In this document: positions 1 through 13,280 of the stretch, piece after piece
Position numbering within the stretch: the stretch's first letter is position 1
Layout: every line of letters begins with the position of its first letter
Assembly (NCBI GenBank): GCA_023548195.1
Contig: JAJHZJ010000121.1
Coordinates: 3,162,220-3,226,219 of the forward strand
DNA from: Bettongia penicillata ogilbyi
Taxonomy: Eukaryota > Chordata > Mammalia > Diprotodontia > Potoroidae
Length of the DNA stretch: 64,000 nt
Direction: 5' to 3'
The notes under the pieces: model-generated
What the model saw: only the letters and a program-made list of their open reading frames with translations
Told to the model about the DNA's origin: nothing
Database searches by the model: none
Made by a program: the position numbers and the translations under genes

Positions 1-129
1 TCTGTCCCTAGAACCTGGCACATAATTAGCATATTAGCAAGTGTTTAAAAATGCTTTCTCAGACCCTCCACTTCTCACCCAATTGCTGGTCCCTACCTCT
101 CCAAGATTTCCATCCATCTACATATGATG

Positions 130-265
130 TATGGACCTAGTTTTTTTTACACTTAATGTAATCTCCCCAATTAGAATGTGAGCTCCTTGAAGGGAAAGAT
201 TTTTTTCCCTTTTTTTATATTCCTAACACTTCCCCCAGTGCCTGGCATGTGGTTGGCACTGAATC
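130..265 (+). mobile_element. L2 3' end
   Basis: AGAATGTGAGCTCCTTGAAG and CAGTGCCTGGCATGTGG are the standard + strand L2 tail. Confidence 0.65.
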
Positions 266-289
266 AATCCTGTTGATTTTTTCTTGTTC

Positions 290-521
290 ATTTGTTTGTC
301 GTTCTCACTTCTTCACGACCCCTTTTCTGGTTTTCTTGGCCAAGATTCTGAAATGATTTGCTATTTTCTTCTCCAGTTCATTTTACAGAAGAGAAGCTGA
401 GGCAAACAGAGTTAAATGACTTGCTCAGAGTTGTATAGCTAAGTAAGGATCTGAGGCCAGATTTGAACTTGTGAAGGTGAATCTCCCTGACTCTGAGCCC
501 CTGTAACCACCTAGCTGCCCT
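290..521 (-). mobile_element. Marsupial tRNA-derived SINE
   Basis: The copy ends with CACCTAGCTGCCC (complement of the SINE head) and contains TTTTCTTGGC, TTCATTTTACAGAAGAGAAG and TGAGGCCAGATTTGAACTT in the order of the metatherian SINE. It is about 230 bp and diverged. Confidence 0.8.
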
Positions 522-1084
522 CCTTGTTGACTTACTGACTGACTATTGATTGATGTCCAGTCTAGTCTGTGAATTCCATTACTACTACCCTGCCAGAAAT
601 GAATGATATGATGGCAGAATTCCCCTTCCAAAATCCAAATTCAATTTCCAGGGGAAATGTGGCCACAGAAAGGGAACCTGACTACAATCTACCTTTACTG
701 AACCAACAGATAATCTGAATCTCTAAAAAAGGAAACTTTAACTTCACAGACTTCACCAGTGAGACATCCTGCATGGAGGATCCCTAATGTTCCAACATTA
801 AGGAACCAGATATAACATGCTGCAATCTTTTCAAATCAAGTAGACTTTGCTTCAGAGGCATATAGATATGGACTTCATCTAAATAAAAAGACTTCATTTT
901 CTTCATTCCTGCAGTGGAGTAACAGGCTTCCTCTAGAGCCATCTACAATGATGACTTTTGATAAGTATATTTCGACTTCTTTACTGGCTTGCTACTGGAT
1001 CATCAGTCTCTTGTTTGCAACAAATAACCCCCAACTGTATGCACTGCAGCCTGAGACATGACTGGTTCTGATCATCAGTTCGTT
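522..1084. other. Unique intronic sequence
   Basis: I see no coding, RNA or repeat signal here. Confidence 0.5.
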
Positions 1085-1580
1085 ATTTAGTTAATTAGTA
1101 AGAATTTATTAAGCACCTACTATGTGCCAGGCCCTGTGCTAAGCAGTGGAGACAAGGACAGGCAGAAGACTATTTCTGCTCAAGGAGCTTGTAATTTATT
1201 GGGAGGAGACCACATGAAAGCAACTATGTACAAATTAGATGCAAGTATATGTGTAAGTTGGAGATAATCAGTAGTGGGAAGATACTAGCATAAAGGGGGA
1301 TCAAGAAAGACATCTTATTGAAGGTGGGATTTTAGCTGGGACTTGAAAGAGGTCAGAAAAACCAGGAAGCAGAGATGAGGAGGGAGAGTTTTCCAGGTTT
1401 GAGGGACAGCTGATGAAAATGCCCAGAGTTGGGAGATGGAATGTTTTGTGTGAAGAATCATCAAGGAGACCAGTGTTACTGAGTCATAGAATATGTGGGA
1501 GGTGTAAAGTGTAAGCCTGGAAAGGTAGGAATCATCTACGTTGTGAAGGGCACTGAATATCAAACAGGATTGTCTTATGG
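1085..1580 (-). mobile_element. L2 fragment, antisense
   Basis: TTATTAAGCACCTACTATGT, TGTGCTAAGCAGTGGAG, GGGATTTTAGCTGGGACTTG and CCAGTGTTACTGAGTCATAG read in the order of antisense marsupial L2. Confidence 0.7.
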
Positions 1581-2599
1581 GCTGTCAGCCCAGCCTTGCC
1601 TTTGTAGCCTTAAATTATGTGAGCAAGGTCCTCATTCCCTTCATTTTCACAGTACTCTCTCCCTGCCTATTTTATCCATAAAATGTCTGCTGTTGGGAAC
1701 TGGGGTACATAGACAGTGGGAGGATTATTTAAGTATGGTAAGTACACATTTCTGGGAGCAAACTTTTTAAGTATCTTCAGGTACCTGCTTACATATAAGT
1801 AAGTAATTGCTATGCTAATTACCAGTTATTCTTATGAGTTTTCAGAAGACCTCATTACACTAGTTCTATGATAGGTACTTAAAACTAGTAGAAATTGATC
1901 TCCTGAAAAATATTCTTTAATGAAAACTTTTAACATTCTGACCTTCCTTCATCCTATTCATATCAGTGATGTTTCATTGTACATAATTGGAAAGGTAAGG
2001 TTTTTATCTTGTAGTAAACTAATATAGGTATGTACCATCAGTATAAAGAGTAAACTTAGATTAGAAATTTGTCAAGGTTGAGTTTTATATGTCAAGAAGT
2101 CAGGTGATCCACAGCTTGGTATTACGGCTATCTGGCTAGCTAAAACTGTTCTTGTATAGTTACAGTTTCATGGCTTTATTTATTAATCTTTTAAAGAGAC
2201 TCTAAACTTGAAAGAATCTGCATTCCCTCTGTTAAAGGATCTTCCCATCCAAGTTGAGAGCTGTGCATCTGGGTTATGTTCTAGGCTATGCAGTCATGCA
2301 GTAGCATTTGGCATTTGTTCTTCTATATGACCGTCTGTTCGATTTTCCTGCCTCAGTGGAACTGGAGGAATAATAAAGCTGTTATTATTTATCATTGGTT
2401 ACCATTCTTGTCAGGGGTGTTTGACTGTCATTGAAAGGAAAGAAAAAATGGCATACTTATTTTTGTCCTTGGAGAAACATTTGGCTAATAGGACATTTTT
2501 TAAAGTGGGTTTTCTTTTTTTCCTATGAAATATTCTTTTTCTGAAGTTTCATTTGGATTTTATGCAAATCCCTAAAGTTACCTTGAGTCATAGATAGAT
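1581..2599. other. Unique intronic sequence
   Basis: No recognisable feature. AT-rich with no long open frame of interest. Confidence 0.5.
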
Positions 2600-2835
2600 C
2601 TTTATATAATTTTTTGTGTATGTGTGTTTTTGTATGTGAGAATGTGTATGTGTTTTATGTACAGTATATATACTGATATTATATATATATACCATGAAGT
2701 ATATATACTTATATATTTTACATATACTGTGAAGTATATGTAAAATATGTAAGTATACATACTGTATGTATATATAAAGTACATATACAAATATACATAT
2801 ATAAAGTATATATACATATATGTATAAATATATAT
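2600..2835. repeat. AT-rich TATA/TGTA simple repeat
   Basis: A degenerate mix of TATATA, GTATATG and ACATATAC, with a large share of alternating purine-pyrimidine steps. Open frames here are low-complexity artefacts. Confidence 0.85.
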
Positions 2836-3169
2836 ACTAATAACAGCACTGTTTTGGTTTGTTTTTTTTTTTTTACTCAGCCCTATGAATAAATATAAGC
2901 CTACATATGTCTAAGATCTGTAAAGCATAAAGATGCTCCCAGAGAGATTAGGGCACAAAAGAATATTGTTAAAAATGTGGGGAAACCCCACCTAACTCAT
3001 AGCATTAGAGAAATTTCTAGGTACCATTTGGGAAGCAAGCAGTTTATTTTAAAGTGCCCTTCACTTCCTCAGTCTCTGAACTTTTTTGGCTTTTTATATT
3101 TCCTTTTCTCAGGCTTCCAGGTACCCAGTATTCTCATGCTCCAGAGTTACCTTATTCTCTCTACAATAT

Positions 3170-3700
3170 CTTTGACAACTATTCTCTCATCTCCCATTGC
3201 CACCATCCTCATTACCCTTAGTCTAAACCAAGGATGGGGAGCCTGTGGCCTCAAGGCCACTTGTGGCCTTCTAGGTCCTCGGGTGCAGCCTTTTGACTGA
3301 GTCCAAGTTGTAGAACAAGTTTTACAGAAATCCCCTTTTAAAAGGGGATTTGTTCTGTGCGGTTTGGATTCAGTTAAAGGGTCGCATCTGAGGACCTAGA
3401 GGGCCACATGTGACCTCAGAGCCTCAGGCTCCCCACCTCTGGTCTAGACTATTGTAATAGCCCCTGACTGTTATTTTCCCATTCCAGTCCTTCCTATTTA
3501 TCACTGCCAGATCAGTCCCCAAGCATTTATTGAGCACCTGTTATCTAACAGGTACCATTCTAGCCTGTATTGATATAAAGGTGCTCCAGGAGCTGAGAGT
3601 TGACTGGATCTTCTAAAGCAGTCCTCTTATAATGGCTCTTCCTTATTCAGGGGTTTTTTGTTACCTTCTGAAGTTCAAAGTTCTCAATGACTTCCTTTCA
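3170..3700 (+). mobile_element. L2 fragment, split by the MITE
   Basis: CATTGCCACCATCCTCATTA before the MITE and ACTATTGTAATAGCCCCTGA after it follow the L2 ORF2 3' sequence. The MITE target-site duplication belongs to the L2. The right limit is vague. Confidence 0.55.
3229..3441. mobile_element. Palindromic hAT-like MITE with 8-bp TSD
   Basis: The two halves are long inverted repeats. The left end CAAGGATGGGGAGCCTG matches the reverse complement of the right end (CAGAGGTGGGGAGCCTG), and the arms continue through GGCC, TCTAGGTCCTC, TTTGACTGA.TCCAA and TTCTGT to a central AAAAGGGGATT. Flanking 8-mers GTCTAAAC (3221-3228) and GTCTAGAC (3442-3449) form an imperfect target-site duplication. An 8-bp TSD and a CA..GGGTGGGG-type end point to the hAT superfamily. 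There is no transposase, so it is non-autonomous. It lies inside an L2 fragment. Confidence 0.8.
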
Positions 3701-3964
3701 ATTTACATTTCCTCCTTTCCCTTCCTCCATGCTCCAACCAAACAACACTAGGAGAAGTCAGTTCTTTCATTTGGAGTTTTTGTCTTTGTTGCTTGCCTGA
3801 CTTTCCCAATGAAAAATATTCGAGGAGACGCTCCATCTTTCATGCTGTAAGACTCTGTAAGACATGACTGAAGCTCTTGCTAAGAGGTCGTCCCTCATGA
3901 GGCAGTCTGTATGTACAGATCCACTTCACCTTCCATGTGCTAAATATTAGTATGTGTTATAGTA

Positions 3965-4140
3965 ATACAGAAGCAGTGTAATGTAGAAGAGACCGAAGGA
4001 GCCAAGAAGCCCCCAGGTAAGTTCTTTCTCTGATACAGACTGGCTATATGACCCTGGGAAAATCACTTAACTTCTCAGCGCTCTCAGAAACTAAGACTAT
4101 CTGTTGCATATAAAGTGCTGATCTGCCTTCACAAAGGGAA
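3965..4140 (+). mobile_element. MIR-like SINE
   Basis: The core GGCTATATGACCCTGGGAAA-type sequence is followed by TCACTTAACTTCTCAGCGCT. The unusual 3' part (AAACTAAGACTATCTGTTGC) is also found in the copy at 36.7 kb. Confidence 0.6.
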
Positions 4141-5564
4141 TTTTTCATTAGGTAGTTCACTATGCCAGTGACATAACTGATCTGGCCCCTACCTATATTA
4201 CAGTCATGATTCTGTTTGAAGTGATAAGCTTTTTCTTCCCTGCAAATGAATGAGCATTTGCTAGCAGACCTACTCTTGTCATTTCAATGTGTCAAGACAC
4301 ATTGTTAGAATCCCCTAACCTAATTTTCCTTCACCAAAGATGATACCATTTTAAATTTGATTTCAAAAGGTTGTACTCCTATTTTCCCCTGTTTTCCTTG
4401 CATATTCACCCTGAAATACTGTTCTAACAGGAGAGAAAGCTAAAGCTGACAGATCCTACCGGGACCTTCATGGAGCTCATCCTCTGTAAAGTGTGCAAAT
4501 GCTGAGCAGTCTCTCCTTTTCCGAAGAAAGCAGTCTGATAACCTCATTTATGCTAAGGAAACTTATTGTATTGCTAAATCCTATCAGGAGTATTTACATT
4601 TTGAAAGACAACTCCACAGAATGAACCACAATGGTAGAATTTCAAATATCAGCAGGGGGAGAGATTCTGGAGTCAGGTCTTTCCTGGAATTCCCCAAACC
4701 TTGGATTAATACCTACTATGCCATCATGTAAAGCTATAATATTGTCCTTTCCCAGGCTATAGATTCTCATTGCTTTGAGATGCCTTCTTCTAATAAGTCA
4801 GTGGAATGAGCTAATAAAATTATCATAAATTCAGATGTTTTTAAAAGTCATTAATAAGGTAAGAATAATGTCTTTTCAATCCCTACCCATTCTAAAGAAA
4901 TAACACTTCTGTAAATTTAACATAGAAGGGGTCTGAGATCTTCCCAACAGAACAAATTAAATGATTAGATTGATATATTTATGTTATTGTAAGTACTCCC
5001 AAATTCTAATAAATGATTCTCTTTAGCTACAAGATAGACAGAATCCAAGAACTGAATAACAGCTAGCAGCCCTAACCCGAATCTAACCCGAACTGGGACT
5101 CTAACCCACCAGTTTCCACATGCCTATCACACCCATGCCTTCTACCTCCTTTGCCTGCTGTATACTTACCATTGGGAATGAAGGAAGGAAGTATACATTC
5201 TCCTGTAACAGAAAAAAAAATAATCATCACATGAAACCAGTAAGAAAAAGAAGCCTGAAACAGGAGAAACCTGATTGAGTCTGAGGGAGAGAAGGACAAG
5301 AGAAAAGATGAGACAGAGGAAAGGATGGACTGAAGAGAGTGAGTCAGAAAATGACAACAGAAAACATGTGCCAAGTGGTTGAGTTGTAGAAGGGTCAAGA
5401 AATAGTAGTGGAGACAAGAAACCAAGTGATGTAAAGGGAAGGGAAGATACCTGTTTAGGAGTATTGCCTTTTTGTCCAGGATACTCCAGATATCAGAAGT
5501 TCAAGTTACATTGAGTCTTGATGGTCTACTGCATCCTGAGAAAAGAGAAAAAAGAAGAGCAAAG

Positions 5565-5715
5565 GTCTACATATATGTGTGTGTTTGTATGTATGTATAT
5601 AGACACACGCTAAATCTATGCATATCTTTGTGTGTGATATGCACAGATACATGCATCAGGTGTGTGTATGTGTCTATGTATACTGTTGTATACATACGTA
5701 TAGATACAGATAGGT
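5565..5715. repeat. Degenerate TG/TATG simple repeat
   Basis: Blocks of GTGTGT, TATGTATG and GATACAGATAG occur without unit purity. Confidence 0.6.
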
Positions 5716-8639
5716 CTATCTCTCTTAGGATGCTCTTGCTCTCGATTAACACCAACCTTCGTCTTCTCAATACTTTATCTCAATTTCTTTGTGATGCTCA
5801 GCCCCCTTCCTTTTTCTGATATGTACTGGGCAAATATAGCCAACCATACTTCCCCTGCCTCCACCTCTCAGTCTTTTGGGGTCTAGAGCCAGTGGAAAAT
5901 CACACTTTTCTTAATATTTTTATATCAGTGAAATCAGCTTAAAAGGAACATATGATCTTCAGGATTCCTACGTAGGTCTTTGCCATTCCATCAGCATTCT
6001 TTTACTGTTGAACGTTCAACTTGAAGAAGGCAAGAGGAAAGGTGTGAGTTGATTTATGTATATGAACAGAGGTCTTTTTTCTTTTAAGAACCAGTTAAGA
6101 ACATTCCCCTCCATCTCACCATCTTCTGTCTTGATTAATCTCTATCCAACAGCATACTGGTAACCCTCAAAACATGGGTCTTACTGTGATTACTCCAGTT
6201 TCGTAGAATCAGCCATCCAGGCCATCTTCTGGGGACATTTTAAAGCACTCTCTTAGTCATGGACAGTTGGACAGAACTAGCTCTTGCTTCTTAAGTATCC
6301 AAAAGCATCACCCTTCAGGGTAACATTAGACATTTTAGCCGCACGCCTATGCTCAGGTTCTGTCAAGAAACCTACAGAATCATTGGAGGTTTTGTATGTT
6401 TTTTTGTTTGTTTATCACTTATTTTTTTAATGTCACTGGAGTAGTGGATAGCCATTGAAACCAGATAAGAGTTTATCTTCAGCCTTTGCCAGCTTTGTGA
6501 GCCACAGTCTCACAGATTGCAGGCAATCTCAGCAGAAGTTTTAGGTTGTTTTTTGTTGGGGTTTTTTCAGCCTTCATAGAGCTTAAATACTCCATATTTT
6601 GTTTGAAGACCTCACCACAATTAGATTATGGAGCCTAACTTGTGTTCTGCTCTTACTGCTTTAACACTAAATGTCCATCTCACCCTCAGGAGCAGATGAA
6701 GAAACAGCCGTAGCTGTGCATCTAACACCCAGCCCCTTCTCAAGGGGCATTGGGTGCATGCAGAATTTACTTTTCTATGAGAACATAAGCAAGGAGGGTT
6801 CACAGTACAGCACAAGAATTCTTAAGTGATAAAAAAAGTAGGATAATGGAATCATTTAACTGCCGCACATTACTTGATGTATGAAGGTGGACCATTGAGT
6901 GGGTTCCCATACCGTTTTGCTGGTGGTTTAATACACAGCATCATTACCAAGAGAAAAGACTAAAGAATTGCCGAGGACAGGACACTGAGCTCCCTTTCCC
7001 CGGCTCACTCCTGTTTTTAAGAAAAGCCTGTCTTTGATGAGATATAGCTGCAGGCTATGGTTTTACATTTTATGTCAGCTACCTTTGTCAGAGACTCATT
7101 ATTGATGCTGTACTCCGTTTTAATTCACACTTCTCTGCTAATCAATTACAGCGTTTATCCATTAATCAGGTATTCTGACAGGGTCAATAACTGCTTTTCG
7201 GGTTTTGTGAGCTTATAGTCTTCTAAGTTATCCAGCAAGAAATAACATTCGGTAGCTTTAGTACAGAACACAGTATTATTTTCCCAGGCTGCTGAACTTA
7301 AGGGAGCAATAAACATCTAGTGGAGATTTTTCCTTTGTGTGTTTGTGATGGGATTTTCTCACTGAAAACTTTCTTTGTTATAGAGGCTCAACTTCTTTAA
7401 ACTATGCACAGGTGTGCCCCTCTTTAAGAAAATTCAATATGTGAAGATTCAGGGTTCCCAAACTGAAAAAGTTTAAGGGCAATGATTCACATTACAAAAA
7501 AGGATTCCTTTTAAATATTGAGTTTTCCTGGTGCATTTAATTGTTTCCAGATCATTAACTAATTGACAGAGAGTCGTGAGGGCAGGGACATTTACATTCA
7601 ACACATTAGGAATATTTGCCAATTGAAGATCAGTCAGAGGACAGAAAGCATCTCAATAATTATGTCAGCGGGAAAATACGAATTGACTACATGTACGTGG
7701 GAATCACTTTAACTTTCCACAAATAGACCCCTTGTATCACCTTTCTACTTGTCTACCCTTATAAGCACATGAGTGTGTGTGTGTGAGTGTCTGTGCAAAA
7801 CTGTGTACCTATATAATTTATCATAACAGATTCAGATGTAGAAAATTTTCCCTGAAATGGAAGCTTTTCATTTTAGCAAGTTGGTAGATAACAGAGGGGG
7901 CCACGCTTAATTGGACAGTTACAGTTTGGGTAGTGAAGTTGCTGTCTCTAATGATGGTAACAGGTTTCAATTATCTTTTTTTTATGACAGATGTACCAAC
8001 ATTTAATTGTTTTTTCGTCAAGTGTGGAAAGAAAAGCCACTTGTGTAGATTTTTCAATTCTTCGACATGTCACTTAGCTGTCTGCACCATTGTCTGAGCT
8101 CCTTTCTCTCATCCTTTTTGCAGCAATGAGTTGTGTCATTCCCTCATGATCAGCACTTTTGTTGTCTTTGTTTTTTGCTGTACCTCAGAAGTCCATCTTT
8201 TCTTTCATCTCCTTCCCATTCATGCATGAGGGAACAGTTGTGCTCTGTTGTGGGGATGTTCCACTGGATTTCAAACAGTAGGGTTTCTTTTTCTTCTCTT
8301 CTAAGTCATACAATGGGGCTGAATGTCTGTTGCAGAATGCACACACTAATATGCCAGGTTATTTGGTTTCTAAGAAGTCAATAAAAATGCTACATTTAGA
8401 CTCAGTCCTTGGCTTGCTTTTTTCCCCTATTTGCCTTTCAGTCTTCAGTTATAAATCTGTTTGTTTGTTTCTCATTGTAAAATGTAATCCGCCATATTAA
8501 ATCTAAGCATATCATCAACAAACACTTAAGGAAAAATGTTACTGATGGTGCAGTATTTTCACACTAGCAGATTTGGCAGCCTGCATCCTCCCTGATAAGA
8601 GCCTGAAAACTGCCGCCAGAGCTAATTAATGGGAGCTAT

Positions 8640-8690
8640 AACTGGGGGGGTGTGGGGGGAGAGAGAGAGAGATAGTGTGGGGGGGAGGGT
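8640..8690. repeat. G-rich purine low-complexity tract
   Basis: Runs of G7, G6 and G7 alternate with (GA)n. Four or more G-runs in about 45 bp could form a G-quadruplex. Confidence 0.7.
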
Positions 8691-10503
8691 TGGGATGTAC
8701 TCCCGACTTGGTTTTGGCAAAACTTTCCTATTTCAAGAGACCAATACATTTCTACATTTAGGATTATATATCCCAGATTGTTTTAATCCGGTGTATTTTC
8801 TGTGACTTTTTTTTTTTTTTTTGAGGGGAGGTGTCTTTAAGTGTGTGCATGTGTGTGCTTAGCTATAAACAGATTCAAAAGCCATCGCAGCAGCGAAAGG
8901 CTAAAGACATAAAAAGCTAGAGATGTCTTGAGACACTTTGTTCTCATATTCAGGGACAATCTTCAAAATCCTTCTTAATGAGGTCATAAAAGAAAAAAAA
9001 TTGAACAAGTGGTACTTGTGTACCTCACTAGGGTGTGTCATCAGGGTCACTTGCCACTAGGTTATCCTATTTAAAAAGGGATTGGGATAGTTCAATCAAG
9101 CATTGCATTAAGAGAGAGACTTTGATTAATTCCTTCTCCTTTCTATTGTGCCATAGATAATTTCAGTAAATTTGTGATACTTTCTTCATAGTCATTGCAA
9201 AGGCTTAAAGTTCTTGATGTTTTCATGCTGGGTATTAGTCTTTATCGGGCCTGTTTGGCTCTAGCAAAGAGAAGTGTATGCAGCAGACAGCTCTAATCTT
9301 TGACAAGCAAGGCCATTATAAACATGACCATTATCTTGGTTCTTGTCATAGAGAAGAAGAGGGGCTGTTACAGGTTGCATGCAGAAAGAAAACTTGTATG
9401 TAAAAGGAGGGGAGCTCCAATTGTAGGTAAGAGACTGATTTATAGGGGGGGTTACTTTTTTCGAGGTTGCCTTTTATTTAGAAATTCAACTGCCTAAATG
9501 GCTTTTCTAGATGGAAGTCAGGAGGGGTAAGCCCAAGGAAGGGAAAAGTGAGTGCTAACAATATGTTCCTTCACTGGTGCTGTTGGAAGAGTAGCGCTGT
9601 TGTGGTTGGAATCAGGTAAGAAATTAAATTCTGACTATTACTATTTTTCCTTTGTTACTACCATATTTCTTGTTTGTTTAGTGGAGAGGAAATAAACATG
9701 TTGGAAAGCCTGATAAAATTAATGTGTTTACAAACTGAATGTGAGATTTTAAACTCCTTTTATTTTATTTAAATTTAAACTTAGGAAAAGTTTTTTCCAT
9801 GTGCCCCATTTACATGACTGTGAGCTTTTGGAAAATATACGTGATGTTTACTTGGTTGCAGATAAAAGGCTTTAATCAGGTACATACATAATAGATCTCA
9901 TTTTAAATTTTGGTTCTGATAGATGAAAACGGCTCCTAGGGAGCCACTGTGGTCATTGTGTAAATCCTGCTTAGTTTTGGGTTGACTCACTTGATACACT
10001 ATAATGGCTCTTAGAGCTGTTATATTCCCTTGTGTTAATCCAGAAACTGCACATGCGCCTGAAGTAGGCAGGCTGAAAATCTCAACCAAAAGATTTTTCC
10101 TCAGGGCATGCATAGACTCACTTTTCCAATGGAAACTGTCTGTTTTACAATGGAAAACAATCTAGTTGGGTTTATTTTAACTAATTTAGACCTCTGATCA
10201 TTCTATTTAAGGGCCAAACTAGTTCAAAACAACTCATCTTTTCATTCATAATCAAATCTCATACTTATTACCTTGGACTGCAAAAATATGTGCTAGCCAA
10301 TTATCAAAGTTGGTTGATTTTTTAAAAGATAATTTGGATATAAGGTGGAAAATACGAGGCTTCTGACTTGTTCTTGATTTTTTAACAGCAGTTTTTGGCA
10401 TAGAAGACCCTAACACTGAATATTATAAGATTTCCATTGAAGTTATTGTGAAGTTCTACTAATGTTTGGAATTCTTAGTTCATCTAGATGAAGCTAATTT
10501 GTA

Positions 10504-10508
<5 letters not shown>

Positions 10509-10556
<48 letters not shown>
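10509..10556. repeat. (CA)24 microsatellite
   Basis: An uninterrupted CA dinucleotide run. Confidence 0.97.
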
Positions 10557-10557
<1 letters not shown>

Positions 10558-13027
10558 CCACAATCACCCTTGTCCTCCTAATATAAAAAGGACCACAGTG
10601 AAGCATATAACATTTACATCATGGCTTCATCTGATTGTGCTGAAAACATTAAACATTGACCAAAAAACTCCATTATAATGATAATGCGTTTTGGTTTGTT
10701 TTGATGTAGTCATTTTTCTTTCTGCCATAAATTTGTGTTTGTTGGAGAATTCAAAATTTTGGCTCATAGAAAATATGGTAAAGGAAATTCATTGATCAAA
10801 AAACAAGCAGCCTCTAATTTGTCATGAGTTACTTTTAACAACTTGCGCTATGAAATGGTTTTTCTGTTAAAATACTGTGGTAAATGTGGGAGAAGGTGAC
10901 ACCAGCGCTGTGCTGCTTATCCATGGAAAACTCCACACCTTTTCCTTTAGAGAACTGTGGGATCTTGCCACTGCTGCTTCTTTTGTGCTGATATAGATTG
11001 AGTGCAGGTCCATCTTTTGGTCCCCAGGGCGGAGAGTTGACTCTGTTTTGGTCCCACCCTCCCCCAAGAGGGAGGTTTCTCCTAATCCTGCTACTCTCTT
11101 AAGTCTGTGGCACACGCAGTGCCACAATTCCCTGAGCACTTCACCCTCTTCTGAAATAAAATTGGGTTGTAATGTACTCCTCATGAGTACAATTGGGGAA
11201 GAATGTGCCTGGCCATCCTAGAGGTTCAGTAAGCAATAAATGAATTTGAATTCAAAACACATGAGAGAGCTAGACTTGAGTAAACTATCCCATCCAAGTC
11301 CTCAAAGATAAGGGAAATATTACCACAAAGGTCCTTAATAAATCTTAAAAGATTCTGAATAGTTTCTAACTTTCTCCCTCCCTCCGTCTTCTCTTCTCCC
11401 ACTTTTCCTCCCTCTTTATTTTCAAAGTATCTTTTACTTCCTATATAATTTTAACTGGGTGCAACACTTTTTGGTCTTCTTTGAGTCAAGATGAGGAGGA
11501 TAGTAATATTGTAGATCTGATTCTACTTTTTTAAATGTGATTTTTTTGATAGATGTTCCCAGATGCCCCTTCAGTATAAAATGGGTCCTTCTTAAAACTT
11601 ACTTTAAACACAGCAGGTATTTGAAACCTACATGACAGTAGCTCCCTTCTGCTTTGGAAGGCTGGAAATATATCTTTCTGTATAGTTGAGTTCCCAAAGT
11701 AAACAGGTCATAGTAGAACCAGAGGGATCATTTACCTGAGAACCAATAAGCTTCCTTCCTCCTTCTAGGTCAAGAAAGAGCCATACATTTTCTAGGAAAT
11801 ATTTCATATTCATCATCCTCGAAACAAAAATGGATCTGAGCACTCCAATTTCGTCTTCCTCAAAATGTGAGTTCCTGGAGGACAGGGCTTGTGTTTTTGT
11901 GTGGTGTGGTGTACGCCTCTCACATTATGAGTGAGGAGCAAAGGTACTTCCTGATTTAATTGGAGAGCGTGTATTTGTGATCCTAGCCTTAAAAGTTTGC
12001 TAAACCTTCCTTCAACAGCTCATCATCCCTCTTCTTGGGTATTCATTCTGCTTCAGGAAGAGACACGGGGATGTGGTTGGCCTCAAATGCAGCCCTCTTC
12101 ACACTTTTTTCAATACCAGTATCGAGTAAGAAGGACTGAGCCTTCCTCGATGATCTGTCGGAGGCTAAACCGCTTCCGATGTTTAACTGACCCGGGTCCT
12201 CAGCAGAGCTTTAGAAATGTGCATAAACCCCAGTGTGGGGAGGGGAAGGGGGAGGGACAACCTCATCTCTACCTATTAGACAGAGACCAAAGAAAGTGCA
12301 AGAGGCCATTTTAGTGGGGCCAGAAATTTACTCTGACTGGCCACTGGTGAGACATTGAATGGATTCTTTTTTCTTTTCTTGTCAATTAGCAGAGCTTGAT
12401 TTTTCTTTCTTAATAGTTCTTAAAGGGAAGAAAGCTCAGTAAACTCTGAGTAGAACTTTGCGTTATTATTATATAATATGCCATCATTTATGGCATATGG
12501 TATGGTATACTTATTATATGGTACATTATATGTTATAGATAAACATTAGCTAGTATGATAATGCCTCCAGAATTTTTCATGCCTAGCGTCATTAATATCT
12601 CTTTCCTTTAGAAATAATGATGGAAGAAAATCAAGTTCTCCCAATGTTATTATAGCAGCAGTCATCACCATCACTCTTCTTTAGAACAATTGTTATTACA
12701 AACTTTAAATGGAGTTTTCCCCAAACAAGCAAACATAGGGGGGCACTAACTAAAGAGAAGTGATTGTTAGCAAACCAAGTTTTTCTTCAGGATTGTCTGA
12801 AGTCAAAACATGAGCCTAGGCAGTGGATTTCAAGGTGAAGCTACTGGAGCCCAGGATGTCCTCTTGGTTCAGCAGCCAGGGTCTCTCCTTTTGCTGCTTT
12901 TAATGTATTCCATTTAGAGATCCAGGTTTGCCTTTTAAAATTTGACTAGCGATTGTTGTAAAACTGATTGTCACAATGGTCTGCAAGTGAACTAACAATC
13001 TGGCAGGCCCAGCATGGGGCAAGGAGT

Positions 13028-13280
13028 TGCGTTAAATCGGCCTTAATAGGGGCAGAACCTAGCGCCATGCTGGAAAGCGGCAATGGTAACAATCGGAAGA
13101 ATTGCTGAGAGCGCTTTGCAGTATTGGCGGCCTTCCTCCGTAGTAAATTATCCAAGGCAACAACATGAAGAACCTTTATTTCAGTTTCCTATCTTCAGCG
13201 CAACCTGCACCAGGCCAGAGGAAAAGTCAGCGTCAGTGGACCCTTTGCATTTTTTTTTCCTGGCTGCCCCCTCCCCCCGC
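13028..13280. promoter_or_regulatory. CpG-cluster, possible regulatory element
   Basis: About eleven CpG dinucleotides fall in 250 bp (for example AATCGG, AGCGCC, AAGCGG, ATCGGAAG, GGCGG, TCCGTA, AGCGTC), in an intron otherwise almost free of CpG. It is too small and too weak in GC to be a normal CpG-island promoter. ATCGGAAG is near an ETS-type core. Function is inferred only. Confidence 0.3.

Noticed and set aside
5072..5425. 117-codon - strand open frame with hydrophobic Ser/Leu/Phe content
   Set aside because: The coding-strand DNA is simply pyrimidine-rich. A second overlapping frame is equally open, with no homologue recognised.
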